Positions 21,963 through 33,886 of a stretch of DNA of 64,000 bases are shown in pieces. The notes under the pieces are model-generated. The model made no database searches and was not told the DNA's origin. It saw only the letters and a list, made by a program, of their open reading frames with translations. Positions within the stretch are counted from its first letter, which is position 1, and every line of letters begins with the position of its first letter. Source of the stretch: Kappaphycus alvarezii. Lineage: Eukaryota > Rhodophyta > Florideophyceae > Gigartinales > Solieriaceae. A program made the position numbers and the translations under genes. The DNA lies in the NCBI GenBank assembly GCA_002205965.3, contig NADL03000769.1, positions 62,001-126,000 of the forward strand, given 5' to 3'.

Positions 21963-23535
21963 CCCCACCCTCCCAGGCGATGCGACATCTGAAGCCAGCA
22001 CCCACTCCCAAAGTATATTTCTTCTGGACAGTGGCGCCAAGCCTACCCATGTAAGCACTCACACACCCCAATGCCCCCTTTCCACAACATCGTACTAACC
22101 AATACCGCCACAAACACACAGACACCATTCACACACCATGAGAAGATCCACATTCATCCGGGCAACAGTAAACAGACCATAACCACGTACGCAGTTGCGA
22201 ATCGACACCTGACGCACAATCTCCTTTCAGTTAATGATCTCGCCAACCGATACGGATTAGTCGCCTTCACCCCCCATCAAGGGTGCATAATCGACACACA
22301 CAATTCCTCCTCTCAATTTTGCAGCCCAAGCATTATGGAGAAACAACCAATATCAGCTTAACGGCACACTCTGAAATGCATATACATCACGAACAACACC
22401 ATGCAAAGCACCGAAACTTGCAAAAACCAAACCTCCATATCCGAGTACATCCTAACGCAAACCAACACACGCGACCCCGTCATGACGACTCATACCATCC
22501 GAATTCGGTACCTCCTCCCCCCAGTCACCATTCCAAAGCTCAAGCACACCTTACCACGTATTCTTTCCACTCTCGCCAATCTTCAGCGAGCATCACCGCG
22601 CACAAGCCTTCAGGACGTACTCCACAACTGGAACATTCGGCTCAATCATACCTATCCCACCAAACTAGCCATAACAGCACAACAGGGCCTCATCCCCAAC
22701 ATACCGACAAAGATACCAACTTACATCACACTCAACTGCAGTTCCTGTCAACATGAAAAGCTATACCCCACAACTCACAAACGCAAAACACATCAACACA
22801 GAACAGAAGAATACATAAGCTCAGAGACTTGTGGGCATATAAAACCCACATCCATCAACGGAAACAATCAATTACTCCCTCTAATGTGTGCGGGAAGTCG
22901 ATTTTCGATAGAAAACTTCACCAAAGACCGCAAGGACATTCCACAAAACATAGACGGAAGCCTACATCATATTCGGAAACTAATGCAGCACCCTTTACAT
23001 CACTTCAGAAAAAACAATGCCAAGTAGTATACCTCCGAGAGAATGGAAGCCATATATTCAAAACACAAAGTACAACACCGTCTCCGTACACCCCATCTAA
23101 TCCCAGTAAAATTTTATTGCCGAACGCTTCAACCGCACGGCAATGAACTCGGTTCGAGCTCTCTTAGACACGGCCAATCTAGGAGATCAATACTGGGAAG
23201 ATGCGGCGAGAAATACACTGTTCAAATACAACCTAATGCATCACTCCGCAATCGATACATCCCCATACCAAATATGGTACGGTACCAAACCAAAGCTAAA
23301 ACGACTCTTTATCTTCGGACAATTATGCACAATTCCTGTCTATTCGCCAAAGGAAAAGCTAGACCCACGAGCACATCCAGCTCGGTACATGTATCCCACC
23401 ACGCTAGATCACATAGTAGTGCTTGATCTCCGCAACAACCAATACCAAGCAATAAGGGCCAAGTGCTTCCACCCTTATCATCATGAAACCTATCCTGCAC
23501 ACACCAAAGCCTTTAAAGCTCGAGCCACGCATTAA
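21963..23535 (+). pseudogene. Copia I protease and integrase
   Basis: The protease keeps DSG. The pre-integrase and integrase frames change at least four times (21960-22100, 22071-22361, 22401-23027, 23143-23535). The first Asp motif appears as SETCGHIKP (D to T). The SDRG and E motifs are not clear in any frame (region 22870-23140). The C-terminal part is well kept. Confidence 0.75.
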
Positions 23536-23579
23536 CACTCACCTCCCACCAAAAAAGACATACACACGCCACCCCCGCC

Positions 23580-25140
23580 ACTCTTAATCAAGCAAAAAAT
23601 TACCGCGATGCACAGAAATGGCAAAGAGCACATGGCGAAGAACTCCAAAACATAGATCAAAACGCCAGCATCCAATGGCTCCCAGCCGATTTCGTTCCGC
23701 CCAAAGAAACAACCATCCCCCTCGTTATGTTATTCCTTTACATAATGTCAGCTCAAGGGCCAATCTTACAGCTTTAAGCGCGTTACAATCTACGAGGCGA
23801 CCTCATGAAACCAGGTCTACGCTTTGACCCCAAAAACATCACGATCTATACCGCAGATCGAACGACACAGCGCATGCTGATCGCAGCTCACGCAGCCTAT
23901 GGATTCCCACTGGAACATTTCGGCATAAATTCCGCTTATCGGCACGAATTATAACAGCATGACCGTCTAGTTTATGTACGACAAATTCCCACTTTCAATG
24001 GATCTACAGGCATGAAGGAAAATACGGCAGGTTAATCGGCAATCTCTGGGGTTCCCTACCCGCGGCGTATTACTTCAATCACTGCTGAAAGAAGTTCTTA
24101 ACTAAACTGGGATACGAATCATCAGAACATGACCCATGCGTGTACGCAAAAACTTCATCCACAGGACATACGATCGTCAGCACAACTATAGACGACTTTC
24201 TAGTGCTGGGCTCCATAGAACAACACATCGACGCATTATAGCACCAACTTCTCGAGAAGTACAAAATCAAGCGGTTAGGAAAACCCACCAGATTCTTAAA
24301 CTGGACCATTACACATCTGGAAAATGGAGACATTCATGTGGCGCAACCCGATTCCATTGATGCAATACTGCAACAAACCCAAATGCAGAATTTCAATCCC
24401 ACCAATACACCATACAACTCACTTTCCCACCTGGATCAACACCCACACACGAAGCACCTCACCTCTACAGAAGAAAAAAAACCGTCAAATCCTCGGCAAG
24501 ATACGGTATATCACGGACAGCACACGATCTGATATCATGTACGCAACGAGCAGACTAGCCCGGCACATGACACAGCCTCAGATGCACCATCAGCAAGCAT
24601 TATAATCCCTCCTGTGATACCTTTGCGGCACCCGTGCATTTGGATTACTTTTCAGGAACGAAAAATCCCAACCACAGCAACTATAAGCAGTATTCAGTGA
24701 CGCGGACTTCGCCAATTCGAAGAACAGAAAGTCCATCACGGGCAACGTTCATCTCTTCAACAGAAAACCGATATCCTGGCTGTTCAGCAAGCAAAGCATT
24801 GTATCTCTGTAGACAACAAAGGCCGAATACATCGCCGCCACGAACGCCACACAACACACGAAATGGCTTAGAAATCTCCTGCAGACAGCCGCATTCATCT
24901 CGAAAGAACCAACATTTCATCAAATTGACAGCAACTCAGCGATTCTCATAGCAGAGAATCACGCGCCAACGAAACGGAGAAAGGAAATTGACCTTCGTCA
25001 TCACTACCGGCAGCACAATATCGCCGAGAAACACATCACTCTACATCGCAACCCACCCAAAACATGTTAGCAGGCCTCCTCACAAAACAACTCAATCGCA
25101 CACGGTTTCAAGAGCTCCGCGACGAGCTTGACGGTCATCC
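23580..25140 (+). pseudogene. Copia I reverse transcriptase and RNase H
   Basis: RT pieces: AKNYRDAQKWQRAHGEEL, MLIAAHAAYGFPLEHFGINSAY, then TTIDDFLVLGSIEQHIDAL at about 24180 (IDD in place of VDD), YKIKRLGKPTRFLNWTIT and ILQQTQMQNFNPTNTP. RNase H: TRSDIMYATSRLARHMTQP at about 24520-24590 and the end LLTKQLNRTRF. At least six stops or shifts. Confidence 0.78.
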
Positions 25141-25200
25141 CAAACCAGCGAAGATATGCGACGCAGCAACCTGGGACTGTGAAACATCATCATGACTACA

Positions 25201-27100
25201 TTGCTGCGCCACATTTCCGAAAAGCCAAACATTACATTAGAAAGATAGTTTTAAGCTCACCGACGATGACACCAGCATCAGGTAAAGTGGAGGTATAGTC
25301 TTCCTCTCATACTTGATATAGAAGACAAAGACACTATAAATCTTACAGAACTCCACCACTGGTGACATTTGTGTAAATCATGACGTGCGTTTAAGTGCAC
25401 CTGTACGGATACTGCACAGTAGGCTAATCTTTTTCCTCTACGGCACGGATTATCGGTACTCTGCCATGCTTTCTGTCTCGACCTGGATGCTGAATTTTAC
25501 GTGTGCGCAACCGGTAGTCGAGTATTGTACAACTATGTTGTCCATTTTCAAAACGACATCCTATCCTGCTAAATTCTGCTTTAATCAGCAAGTCGGACCT
25601 CTTGCATGGATGTGCGCTGAAGATTTTTTCGCTCCACAAGGAGTCACTAGAAAAGAAAATAGATCGTGAAGTCGCAGCGCGAATTATCTAAGGCGTTGTG
25701 CAATACTTTCTATAGAGACGGCTCACTTAGACCAGCGAAGCTATTTAATCACAGCTCCTAGACATTTTACGACGCCACGAGCGGGTAGAGTTGACGGTGC
25801 TGCCCAAACGCGGTCCGCTCTATCGGACTCCAGTTCTTACTTGAAATGAAGGGCAAAAGTGGTGGCTTGCTTAGGCAAAACTGGTCTGATTGAATAAACG
25901 ATGAAGGAGAAAGAAGACAAATGTTGCATGAATGTCTGCATCGCTCATTCGTCGGGAAATTTGCCTGCCAGAGACCCGCAAAGCTTTTTTTCGTTTGGGA
26001 ATAGCGGAAGAACGCAGAGTGGTCGAAAAAGGCCGCAATAGGCGCTTCGGCATGATGCGTTTGTGCCACGGTGAGGATGGTGTATAACTGAGACTCACAG
26101 TCCATAGACTATGCCCAAAACGACAATCCGCGTAGCAGTATTGCTCGCTGTGCGGATTTCGATGGGGACCAAGAACCGTGGTGGACGCAAAGTTGATTCG
26201 GTGCTCATATCGTGTTGTCCAGCTTTGAATCAGGAAGGCCACCCGATAAAGAAAAAATTGTGTAAGATAATGTTAACCCTGGTGGAAGTTTTAGAATTAG
26301 AAGATGCTTTTGTTAGGCAGACAATGTCAACCGACAGTAGTTCCAATTCATTACGTATGCTGACTAGAATGGTATATTTTAGATTAATTTACTTTGCTTT
26401 ATACTGTCAGTTAGGCTATTCAACTGTACTGCATTTTGTCAGCTGGCCTACAATATACTCCTGACTTGGGCACCTCAGGCAGGGGAATCTGCAGTATAAA
26501 GAGAGTGATGGTGTTGTATCCCGCACACCATCACCAACAACAACATCATCAACAAACAAAACAACAACAACAGCAAACTTGTGTGCCTCCTTCCCCCCAC
26601 ATTATTGTGCCCGGTATAGCACAAACCAATTGGTCGAGATTCGGCTCTCGCCCCCTCTCATCTACGGGCGAAACCACAGGAGGATAATGGTTGCGATAGT
26701 TGCAGACAGGTACGGTAGTTTCTGAGAACTGCCAAAGGACTGGGGCCACACGGGTTATGAAATGGCCGCGGAAGAGGATGACAAAGTCGTCGAAGAATAC
26801 AGTACTGTACAGTAATGTACTGTACGTCAACAGGTACAGTAGGAGGAAGAAAGAAGACAGAAAGGTTTTGTACACGTACTGCACATTACATTATAGTGTA
26901 CAATGTTTGCCACGTGTAATGCTGCGGTGTAATTCGTTGATTAAAGTATGAGAATGTATCCTTGTTGCATTGGCTGTTGTGAAGGGTTTCAGCGAGTAGG
27001 AGATTGGCAAATAGTATCCAATTGCATTGTGGCGCGTTGATCCAAATTTCCAGGTGATTATTTTGTTACAAACAATACGTAGCATCACATTAGGTTTTGT
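25201..27100. other. Non-coding spacer left of the gene island
   Basis: About 1.9 kb. Open frames (25385-25669, 25871-26242, 26111-26464) show no recognisable domain and overlap each other on both strands. 26494-26580 has TATAAAG followed by a CAA-rich stretch such as CAACAACAACATCATC, which looks like a promoter and leader of a lost element or gene. 26799-26840 is packed with TACTGTAC-type palindromes. Confidence 0.45.
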
Positions 27101-27111
27101 TTATGTAACTT

Positions 27112-27130
27112 GTCAAGTACTGTACTTGAC
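27112..27130. promoter_or_regulatory. Dyad upstream of malic enzyme
   Basis: GTCAAGTAC-T-GTACTTGAC: two perfect 9-bp arms around one base, about 105 bp before the ATG. Similar TACTGTAC palindromes occur at 26799-26840. This may be an operator-like protein-binding site of the gene. Function inferred only from symmetry and place. Confidence 0.35.
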
Positions 27131-27235
27131 GGCACCGTATTAATATCAATCGGACAATCGTTGTGGCCTTCATCCCGCCGTCCGCGGACTCCCGACTTCA
27201 ATCACCACACAACCAGCGATATCCCAGTCCAAAGA

Positions 27236-28884
27236 ATGATCATGTCTGGTTATACTCTCATCCGCAATCCCTCTCAAAACCGTGGCCGCCGCTTCTCTAT
27301 CGACCAACGTGAAGCAAGTGCCATCGTCGGTCTCGTCCCCACTGGTCGCCCACGCACTCTATCTGAAGAAGTCACCCGTTTACTCAACAAGCTCAAACCG
27401 CTTCCTACCTTGATCCGATATGAGATGCTCATGGCCGTTTTGGACCGTGATGAGCAGCTCTTTTTTGCCACAACACAGGCCAACTTGCCAAAGGTTTTGC
27501 CTATGATATACACCCCCGCCGTAGGTGACGCATGCGTCAACTATTCAGATTTGGAAATTCCGATGCGTGGATTATGGATTGGCATTGATCAAAAAGGTAA
27601 AGTCAGAGACATCCTCGATCATTGGGGCGGGGACGTTCAAGTTATCGTTGTCAGTGATTGTGAACGCATTCTAGGTTTGGGCGATCTAGGTGCCCAGGGC
27701 ATGGGTATACCCGTTGGAAAGCTCTTGTTATACTCGGCGTGTGGTGGTATTGATCCCAGCAAATGCTTGCCTGTTGTCTTGGATGTCGGGTGTGATCGAG
27801 ATGACATTCGAAACTCGGAAAACTACATCGGACTTGATCGAAACAGAGTCAGGGGACCCGAATACGACCAATTCGTCGACGAATTCATGAACGCTGTGGT
27901 TGATAAGTACGGAAAAACTTGTCTGATCCAGTTTGAAGACTTTGGAACACGCAACGCTCTACCATTGCTGGATACGTACCGCGACCGTTTTTGTTGCTTC
28001 AACGATGATATCCAAGGCACTGCCAGCGTCGGCTTGGCGGGAGTTCTCAGTGCTTTGCGCATCGATGGCGTCCCAGGATCTCTAAAGGAGCACAAGTTTT
28101 TGTTTTTGGGGGCTGGAAGCGCTGGTCTCGGCATAGCTATGTTGATTGTTCTTGCATTGGTCAGAGAGGGAGTCCCGGAGGAGGACGCCAGAAAGCAATG
28201 CTGGTTTATCGATTCAAAAGGCCTTGTGTACGACGGCCGTGAAAGAGTAACCGATGCAAAACGACCATTTGCACACGAGGTGCAAGAATCAGTCAAAACA
28301 GTTGCAGACAAGGGCCTTTTGGAAGTTGTCAAGGAACTGGCCCCGACGGCCTTGATTGGCGTAAGCACGATCAGAGGCGCATTCAGCGAAGACGTAATCC
28401 GTGAGATGGGTGCACGGAATGAACGCCCACTAATTTTTGCACTGAGCAACCCTACGAGCAAAGCAGAGTGCACGGCGGAAGAAGCGTATACGTTTACGGA
28501 GGGAAGGGCAATTTACGCGAGCGGGTCGCCGTTTGCCCAGTGACTTTGCCGGGCAGGGAAGGCAATTTGGTTCCAGGACAAGGAAACAATAGTTACATAT
28601 TCCCTGGCCTCGGACTCGGAGTGACCATATGCGGAGCGAGGCACGTGCCGGAATCAATGCTACTGGTGGCTGCGGATACTCTGTCCAAGCTAGTTGATGA
28701 CGAGCAGTTGGCCGTGTCATGCGTGTATCCGGACCTCAACTCGTTGATGGACGTTTCTGCGCACATTGCTTACGCGGTGTGCCAGGAGGCGAAAGCTAAA
28801 GGCTTGAATGAGAAGGAGGTAGATCACTTGGACGTCAAGACGATCCGTCATATGATGTACGAGCCGGGGCGTGGAGAAATCTGA
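27236..28884 (+). CDS. Malic enzyme (NAD(P)-dependent), one frameshift
   Basis: Oxidative decarboxylation of malate to pyruvate and CO2 with reduction of NAD(P). About 549 codons, the usual length for the eukaryotic enzyme. The start is at the first ATG (27236) or the third codon (27242); the open frame upstream has no ATG. Visible motifs: IYTPAVGDAC near residue 90, metal and substrate site FEDFGTRNALPLL near 230, FNDDIQGTASV near 253, dinucleotide fold GAGSAGLGIA near 290, FIDSKGLVYDGRE near 325, IGVSTIRGAFSED, ALSNPTSKAECTAEEA and YPGQGNN-like VPGQGNNSYIFPGLGLG. The frame is lost at a CCC run at 28536-28538: one base is missing, and the C-terminal 115 codons follow in the next frame to 28884. 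No introns. No obvious targeting peptide, so probably cytosolic. NAD or NADP preference cannot be told from here. Confidence 0.9.
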
Positions 28885-30576
28885 GCGATTTCCAGCAACT
28901 CGACGAACTGGTTTTGTCTGACAATGCTGCCAGCGCGGATGCCCTAGCAAGCAGTTTATTGATTATCTCATTTGGTTAGCTCTCTTTCTTGGTTCATACC
29001 AGTTCCCGTCGCAGTTACACGTAGAAATTTACAAAGCCTATGATAGCAAAAGTGCGTGAAAAAGAAAGGCAGTAGATCAACCCGGTTTTGCGGCGCACGG
29101 AGTGCTGATAACGAGGTCAAGGCACTACACAGCGTCACAGAAACGCGACAACATACATATGCATTGTAGCCAGCACGAGTCAACCTCTACCTCACTCCAC
29201 CAATGACCTTGCACGCAACGCATGGGCACCACCAGATATCAAAACACGGTAACCCGGTCTTTCTTGGTAATTTGCAGAGGAATTAAAGGCACGACATGAA
29301 AGGCATCGAGCGATACAACGGTTGAGGGTGTACGCGAGGCGGGGCGACTTGGGGCACGATCCCGTCTTGAGCGTCTATGTTGCTGACGAGTGCGAGGGCG
29401 ACCGCGAGTGCTGGGGGAAATGGAGGGGGTGTCCGAATTGTGAACAGCTGGTGGCATTTTTGGTGCGGGGTTGCAAGGTTGCAGTGTAGGCGAGAATTGA
29501 GACGGGGGAGGGTTTTGGTACGGTGGCGAGAGGGAGTTTCGAGTGCTGGTGGTTCGCTGAGGTGGGAGTTTGGAATGCAGTGGATGTGACGGAGGTGTGG
29601 TAGGGAGATGAGGGAGAGGTTCATGCAGCTACGTTTGCAGGTTGCTTGGGTGGAATTAAATAGGTATGGGTTGCGGGCGGGGCCTGGGTGGCTGAGAAAT
29701 GTGATGGCTGGTCAGGTTCCACGGGAGGTTTTGATTACGACAAGATACGATGCAGTATTCTAATTTGGCGCGAGAATGCTGCACATGTGCACTTGCGCAG
29801 CCTGCAAACCATATGTCATCAACAGGTTGTCGACTCCCCGTCTGCTGCCCCGCTTCACGTTGAATTTGAATCAAACAGCATGTGTGCCTTTTACCTCCGT
29901 AGGAACAAATTCAACGGCTGATGGTAATTTTGCGGCCGTATACACATGCTGTCTGTCGCACGGCGTTACAACGCCCGCGCGGTTTGTCGGGCCTTGTGAC
30001 TCTAGAAAGGCCAAGGCTGGACAGTGTCGGCACCTGGAACCCTTACAGTTTCAGGGTAGCGCGGAGTGAATCGTGACCCAACTGCAGTAATGGCCATGTT
30101 CGGCCGTGGCCCACTTGGACCAGGCTAGTTTTATGGTGGTGGTGGTGCCGCTGGCAGCAGTCGGGTCAAGTCCCCCCTTCAATATGGGATATTTCCGCCT
30201 CGCACTGTTCAATCAGGGTATGGGGGATGCGGTTTCAAAGGCTGCGACGTGTCGAGTCGCGACGTGGGTGAATGCGGGGTATTGAGGCACGTTACTTAGT
30301 GGATTTCAGGCTGCATTGGTTTTCAAAGATGTCTCTGGCAACAGTAGCGCGCTTAAGAGGGATGGTTTTGAGAGGTTTGGGGAAGGAGCAAGGAACAGAG
30401 GCAAGGTTTGTTGTTAGGTTGCGCGGACATTCCTGAGCCATGCTCACCGTCTTCTAAGAGGGTATTTGCTACCGCTCATTATTCGATATTCTACTGACCA
30501 AAAAATCTAAACGAGGCGTGCTGTACAGCCAACCGGGCGGATTTGTGTCGTCTCTATACGGTACGTACGGGTGAGG
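28885..30576. other. Spacer between malic enzyme and sterol desaturase
   Basis: About 1.7 kb. Open frames (for example 29283-29624 minus, 29688-30069 plus) are low-complexity or overlapping and carry no domain I recognise. The stretch near 29350-29650 is G-rich on the plus strand. No RNA gene identified. Confidence 0.4.
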
Positions 30577-31439
30577 TCAGGCATCCTTGCCGTAAGCCTG
30601 TCGCTCCGACATAATCGGGGCGCCCTCCTTTTCCCACATCCTTGGATCTCGGAACGTGCCACAGAGCCTATCCCAAAGTGTGGTATATTGGCCATAGTTT
30701 GATCGGAAGGTAGTGTGATGGATTTTGTGGTGGCCGGCGCCGTTTATGCCCGGGATGCCAAAGTCGACGCGATCATGGATGTTGATAGTCCACATGGATA
30801 CGACCACGAGCGAAAGCAGGTGGACACCCGATTGGAAGGGAAAAAGGAAGACGAAAATCTGATACGCGATGCCTTGGCATAGCCGTCCAGGGGATGAAAG
30901 GCAAAGGCTGCAAACGGGGTGGTATTGATGAATGAGTGGTGAGGTTTGTGAATGTATTTGTAGATGAGGCGATGGTGAAGGCCGCGATGGATAAAATAGA
31001 TGATGCAATCGCTGAACAGCAGAAACAGGAATGGTGAGAGAACCAGGTAAAGATGGCCATACTTTGCCGGATCTGAGTAGACCTTCCCGTAGCCGGCCTG
31101 GATAGCGACTTCTGCCGGCGTGGACAGGAGGGACATGACTGCGAGTGATTTGACAGACATGGAGATTTCGCGCGATATTTCGGTGGTGCGGAGATAGTTT
31201 GGTGGATGGAGACGGGCGCCGAGAATCTTAAAGTAGAGCAAAAAGTCGAGCGTTCCGACGACAAAGTAAACGACCAGAGCTCCGAGGTAGAGAAAAATCC
31301 AGGTTAGCAAGAAGCGACGGAGGAGTGAAATAGGCTGTTGCGCAGGAAACAACGGCGAGACGACGTATTGGTCAAAGAGGGCGACCATGTCGTGAGCATT
31401 GACATTTTCGAGGCGGGCAACGATGCCAAGGGCCTCCAT
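30577..31439 (-). CDS. C5 sterol desaturase (fatty acid hydroxylase superfamily), one frameshift
   Basis: Membrane di-iron enzyme that introduces the C5 double bond in delta-7 sterols in the endoplasmic reticulum (ERG3/SC5D family). About 287 codons from the Met at 31439 (MEALGIVARLENVNAHD); the open frame reaches further upstream but without family similarity. Hydrophobic segments at FLLTWIFLYLGALVVYFVVG and LYLVLSPFLFLLFSDCIIYF. The three His boxes are HRGLHH, HKPHHSF and HHKIHHTTF, the last after GIPGINGAG. The frame changes at 30876 (one base missing in a short G run on the plus strand, C run in the gene), between HPLDGYA and the part containing FPFQSGVHLL. Diverges from the D2HGDH gene. 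Confidence 0.88.
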
Positions 31440-31876
31440 GCTAGATGGTGGCTGCAGTCTGCGAGGTTTGAACTCGGCGAAGGAGAATATCTGTGCCTCT
31501 AAAGACTTTTTAACGTGTTTATCAGTTTGCGACAAATACGTAGATAGTCGAGACACTTGAAACCACCCGTTTAGATGCACTAGGTTGTCCCTACCATCAC
31601 ACAAATGCCATGGTACCTGTTCCATGCAGCATGCCTGTTTTTTCAACCCACAAAAAATTTAAGGCACTTCTTTCAAGTAAGGCATTAGATTCAATGTCAA
31701 TTTGTCTCGACGAGCGAAACCCTTGCTTGCCTCAATCCCGATGGGGCCAATTTCTCGATCGCTAATTATTCTTCACCACTCCAACCCTCGCAAGCGATTC
31801 CGAATTCCCCCCCCCCCGGCCAATGACGCAGTCAACTTCAAAATCCTTCACGTGACGACCAAAAACTCGAGAAGGA
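31440..31876. promoter_or_regulatory. Shared divergent promoter region
   Basis: 437 bp between the start codons of the sterol desaturase (minus) and D-2-hydroxyglutarate dehydrogenase (plus). It contains a run of ten C at 31807-31816 and CCAATGACG at 31819-31827. Both genes must take their promoters from here. No clear TATA box. Confidence 0.5.
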
Positions 31877-33443
31877 ATGAATACCATGAATTCCACATCT
31901 CTCCTCCGCTCTGCTGTCTCACGTATTCTACGCACCAACACAAACGCTCGCCGCTTCCTCTGCGCCCTTCCCTCCGCCGCTACCATCGTCCGTGACCCCC
32001 GCTTCAAAATCATCTCTGACGAAGATGTTTCTCACTTTCGCTCCATCCTCGGTCACGATGCTGTCGTCACCGATCATCAAGATCTTGTGCCCCTCAATGC
32101 TGACTGGATGGGCCGCTACACGGGTGCTTCACAGATCGCTCTCAAGCCAAAATCAACAGAGCAAATCAGTGCCATTATGGAGTATTGTAACCGTCATAGC
32201 ATTGCCGTCGTTCCGCAGGGAGGCAATACGGGGCTTGTGGGTGGAAGCGTCCCGTTGTTTGACGAGGTCATTCTTTGCCTTAACGCTATGAATGCCATAG
32301 AGTCGTTTGATCACGCCTCTGGTGTTGTTGTTACCCAGGCGGGTGTTGTGCTGGAGGCTTTGGATAACTATGTCGGGACGAGGGCTACAGAGTCCCGTTG
32401 GATTTAGGGGCCAAAGGCAGTTGTCAGATTGGAGGAAATGTTGCCACAAACGCAGGTGGTTCTAGATTTATTCGCTACGGATCCTTGAGGGCTAGCGTGT
32501 TGGGCTTGGAGGCCGTTTTGCCAGATGGAAGGGTTTTGGATACCTTGACTTGCTTGAGAAAGGACAATACGGGTTATGACCTAAAGCAGCTCATGATCGG
32601 CGGCGAGGGAACCTTGGGTATCATCACGAGGCTTGCCATCGCCTGTCCCATCAAAAGCACTAGTGTCGACACCCTGATCGTCAAGGTCGATGACTTTGCC
32701 AGTGTCACAACTCTTTTGACCATGGCAAAGCAACAGCTGGGCGAGATTTTATCAGCTTACGAGTATATGGACGATCAAAGTATCAACCTCGCTACGCATC
32801 ACTTGACTCATGTATCCAATCCCCTCGCCGACAGCATGGAAGAGGGCGATACCGTCAGTGGCGCCGGTATGGTTTTGATCGAATGTGCCGGTAGTAATGC
32901 AGACCACAACAGGGTCAAAGTGGAAAGCTTTGTGGAGAACGCCTTTGAGGACGGAATTGCATCAAATGGTGTCATTGCAGAATCTGAAACCCAGAGCAAC
33001 GCATTGTGGGAGCTTCGCGAGTGTCTCCCAGAGGCTGTGCTGAAGGCTGGTCAGGGCGGTACCTTGAAGTATGACATCAGTTTACCCCTCAACTCTTTTT
33101 ATTCCGTTGTCCAACTCGCTCGGGACAGAGTCAAGGACCTTGACGGCGTAACCATTGTGGGATGGGGCCATATCGGAGACGGAAACTTGCACTTGAATGT
33201 GTCAATCACAAATGCAAATGATGTGCCCACCGTCAAGCAGCGCCTTGAACCATGGGTTTACGAATTTGTTGCAAGTTGTCGCGGCAGCGTTAGCGCCGAG
33301 CATGGACTCGGCCAAATGAAGTCGGCGGCTATTTCTTATTCAAGAGCCCCGTTGCCATCGACGTCATGAGGGCTGTGAAAAACGCACTCGATGTCAACGG
33401 AATATGCAATCCATACAAGGTCCTTCCCATTGAACACGTTTAA
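31877..33443 (+). CDS. D2HGDH: D-2-hydroxyglutarate dehydrogenase, mitochondrial, two frameshifts
   Basis: FAD enzyme oxidising D-2-hydroxyglutarate to 2-oxoglutarate, passing electrons to ETF. About 522 codons, normal for the family. The N-terminus is a good mitochondrial presequence (LLRSAVSRILRTNTNARRF, Arg-rich, no acids). FAD-binding signatures: VVPQGGNTGLVGGSVPLF, LGAKGSCQIGGNVATNAGG, GGEGTLGIIT. C-terminal metal and substrate site: GHIGDGNLHLNV and EHGLGQMKS. The frame is lost twice, each time by one base missing in a short run: G run at 32382-32384 and A run at 33342-33343. The true end (NGICNPYKVLPIEHV) is at 33443 in the third frame. D-lactate dehydrogenase is the main alternative, less likely given the motifs. 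Confidence 0.9.
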
Positions 33444-33886
33444 TGTGCCTCGCCCCGCTGCAGTGGCACTTGAGACACATGTGCTCATCTACTACCTCCG
33501 TAGGGATTTTCATTTGGCATAGGGAGGAGGACACAGGGTTTTTGATGCAAGAAAAGTCCCGCCACCGTCCCTCACGAGTGTGGTGCGAAAAACTCTTTCT
33601 CAAGGAGAAACCCAGACCTTGGTAGATCGGCAGAGCGAGAAGATGCTCACACAGTATCTCTTGTTGCAGTGACTGCACACCGCATGGAGCTTTAAACAAA
33701 GCCTACAGATTTCCGCGTGTGACCCGCACTGTTTCATCTTGTGTCATTGTATCATTCTCTGTAGAGCGTGAGGCTATAGCTCATAGCCATTATGGAGATT
33801 TCAGGTGAGCCCTACTTGACCAAGTCATCCCGTTTGTCATTGGATGAAACATTTGACGACCAAGGAAGTGGTGTTCTCGTAGTGAT
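33444..33886. other. Spacer between two convergent genes
   Basis: About 440 bp between the ends of D2HGDH (plus) and the secreted protein (minus). Terminators and poly(A) sites of both must be here; no RNA gene or conserved frame seen. The minus frame 33394-33699 overlaps the D2HGDH end and shows no domain. Confidence 0.45.

Larger units (their letters stand above)
21963..25200 (+). mobile_element. Copia element I, A/C-rich lineage
   Basis: Another copia body, 5' truncated at the protease. Its sense strand is strikingly rich in A and C. Order: protease FLLDSGAKPTHVSTHT (21980-22100), pre-integrase (NWNIRLNHTYPTKLAI ... CSSCQHEKLYP, about 22630-22760), integrase (SETCGHIKP; VRALLDTANLGDQYWEDAARN and IWYGTKPKLKRLFIFG at 23150-23320), RT and RNase H, end at AGLLTKQLNRTRFQELRDEL-like residues at about 25075-25130. 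No LTR recognised. Confidence 0.85.

Noticed and set aside
26630-26665. TTGGTCGAGATTCGGCTC, resembling a tRNA T-arm and acceptor end
   Set aside because: No matching 5' acceptor strand, D-arm or anticodon arm upstream; the T-loop consensus is not met.
28430-28720. 96-codon minus frame across the malic enzyme frameshift
   Set aside because: Antisense shadow of a conserved enzyme; no domain.
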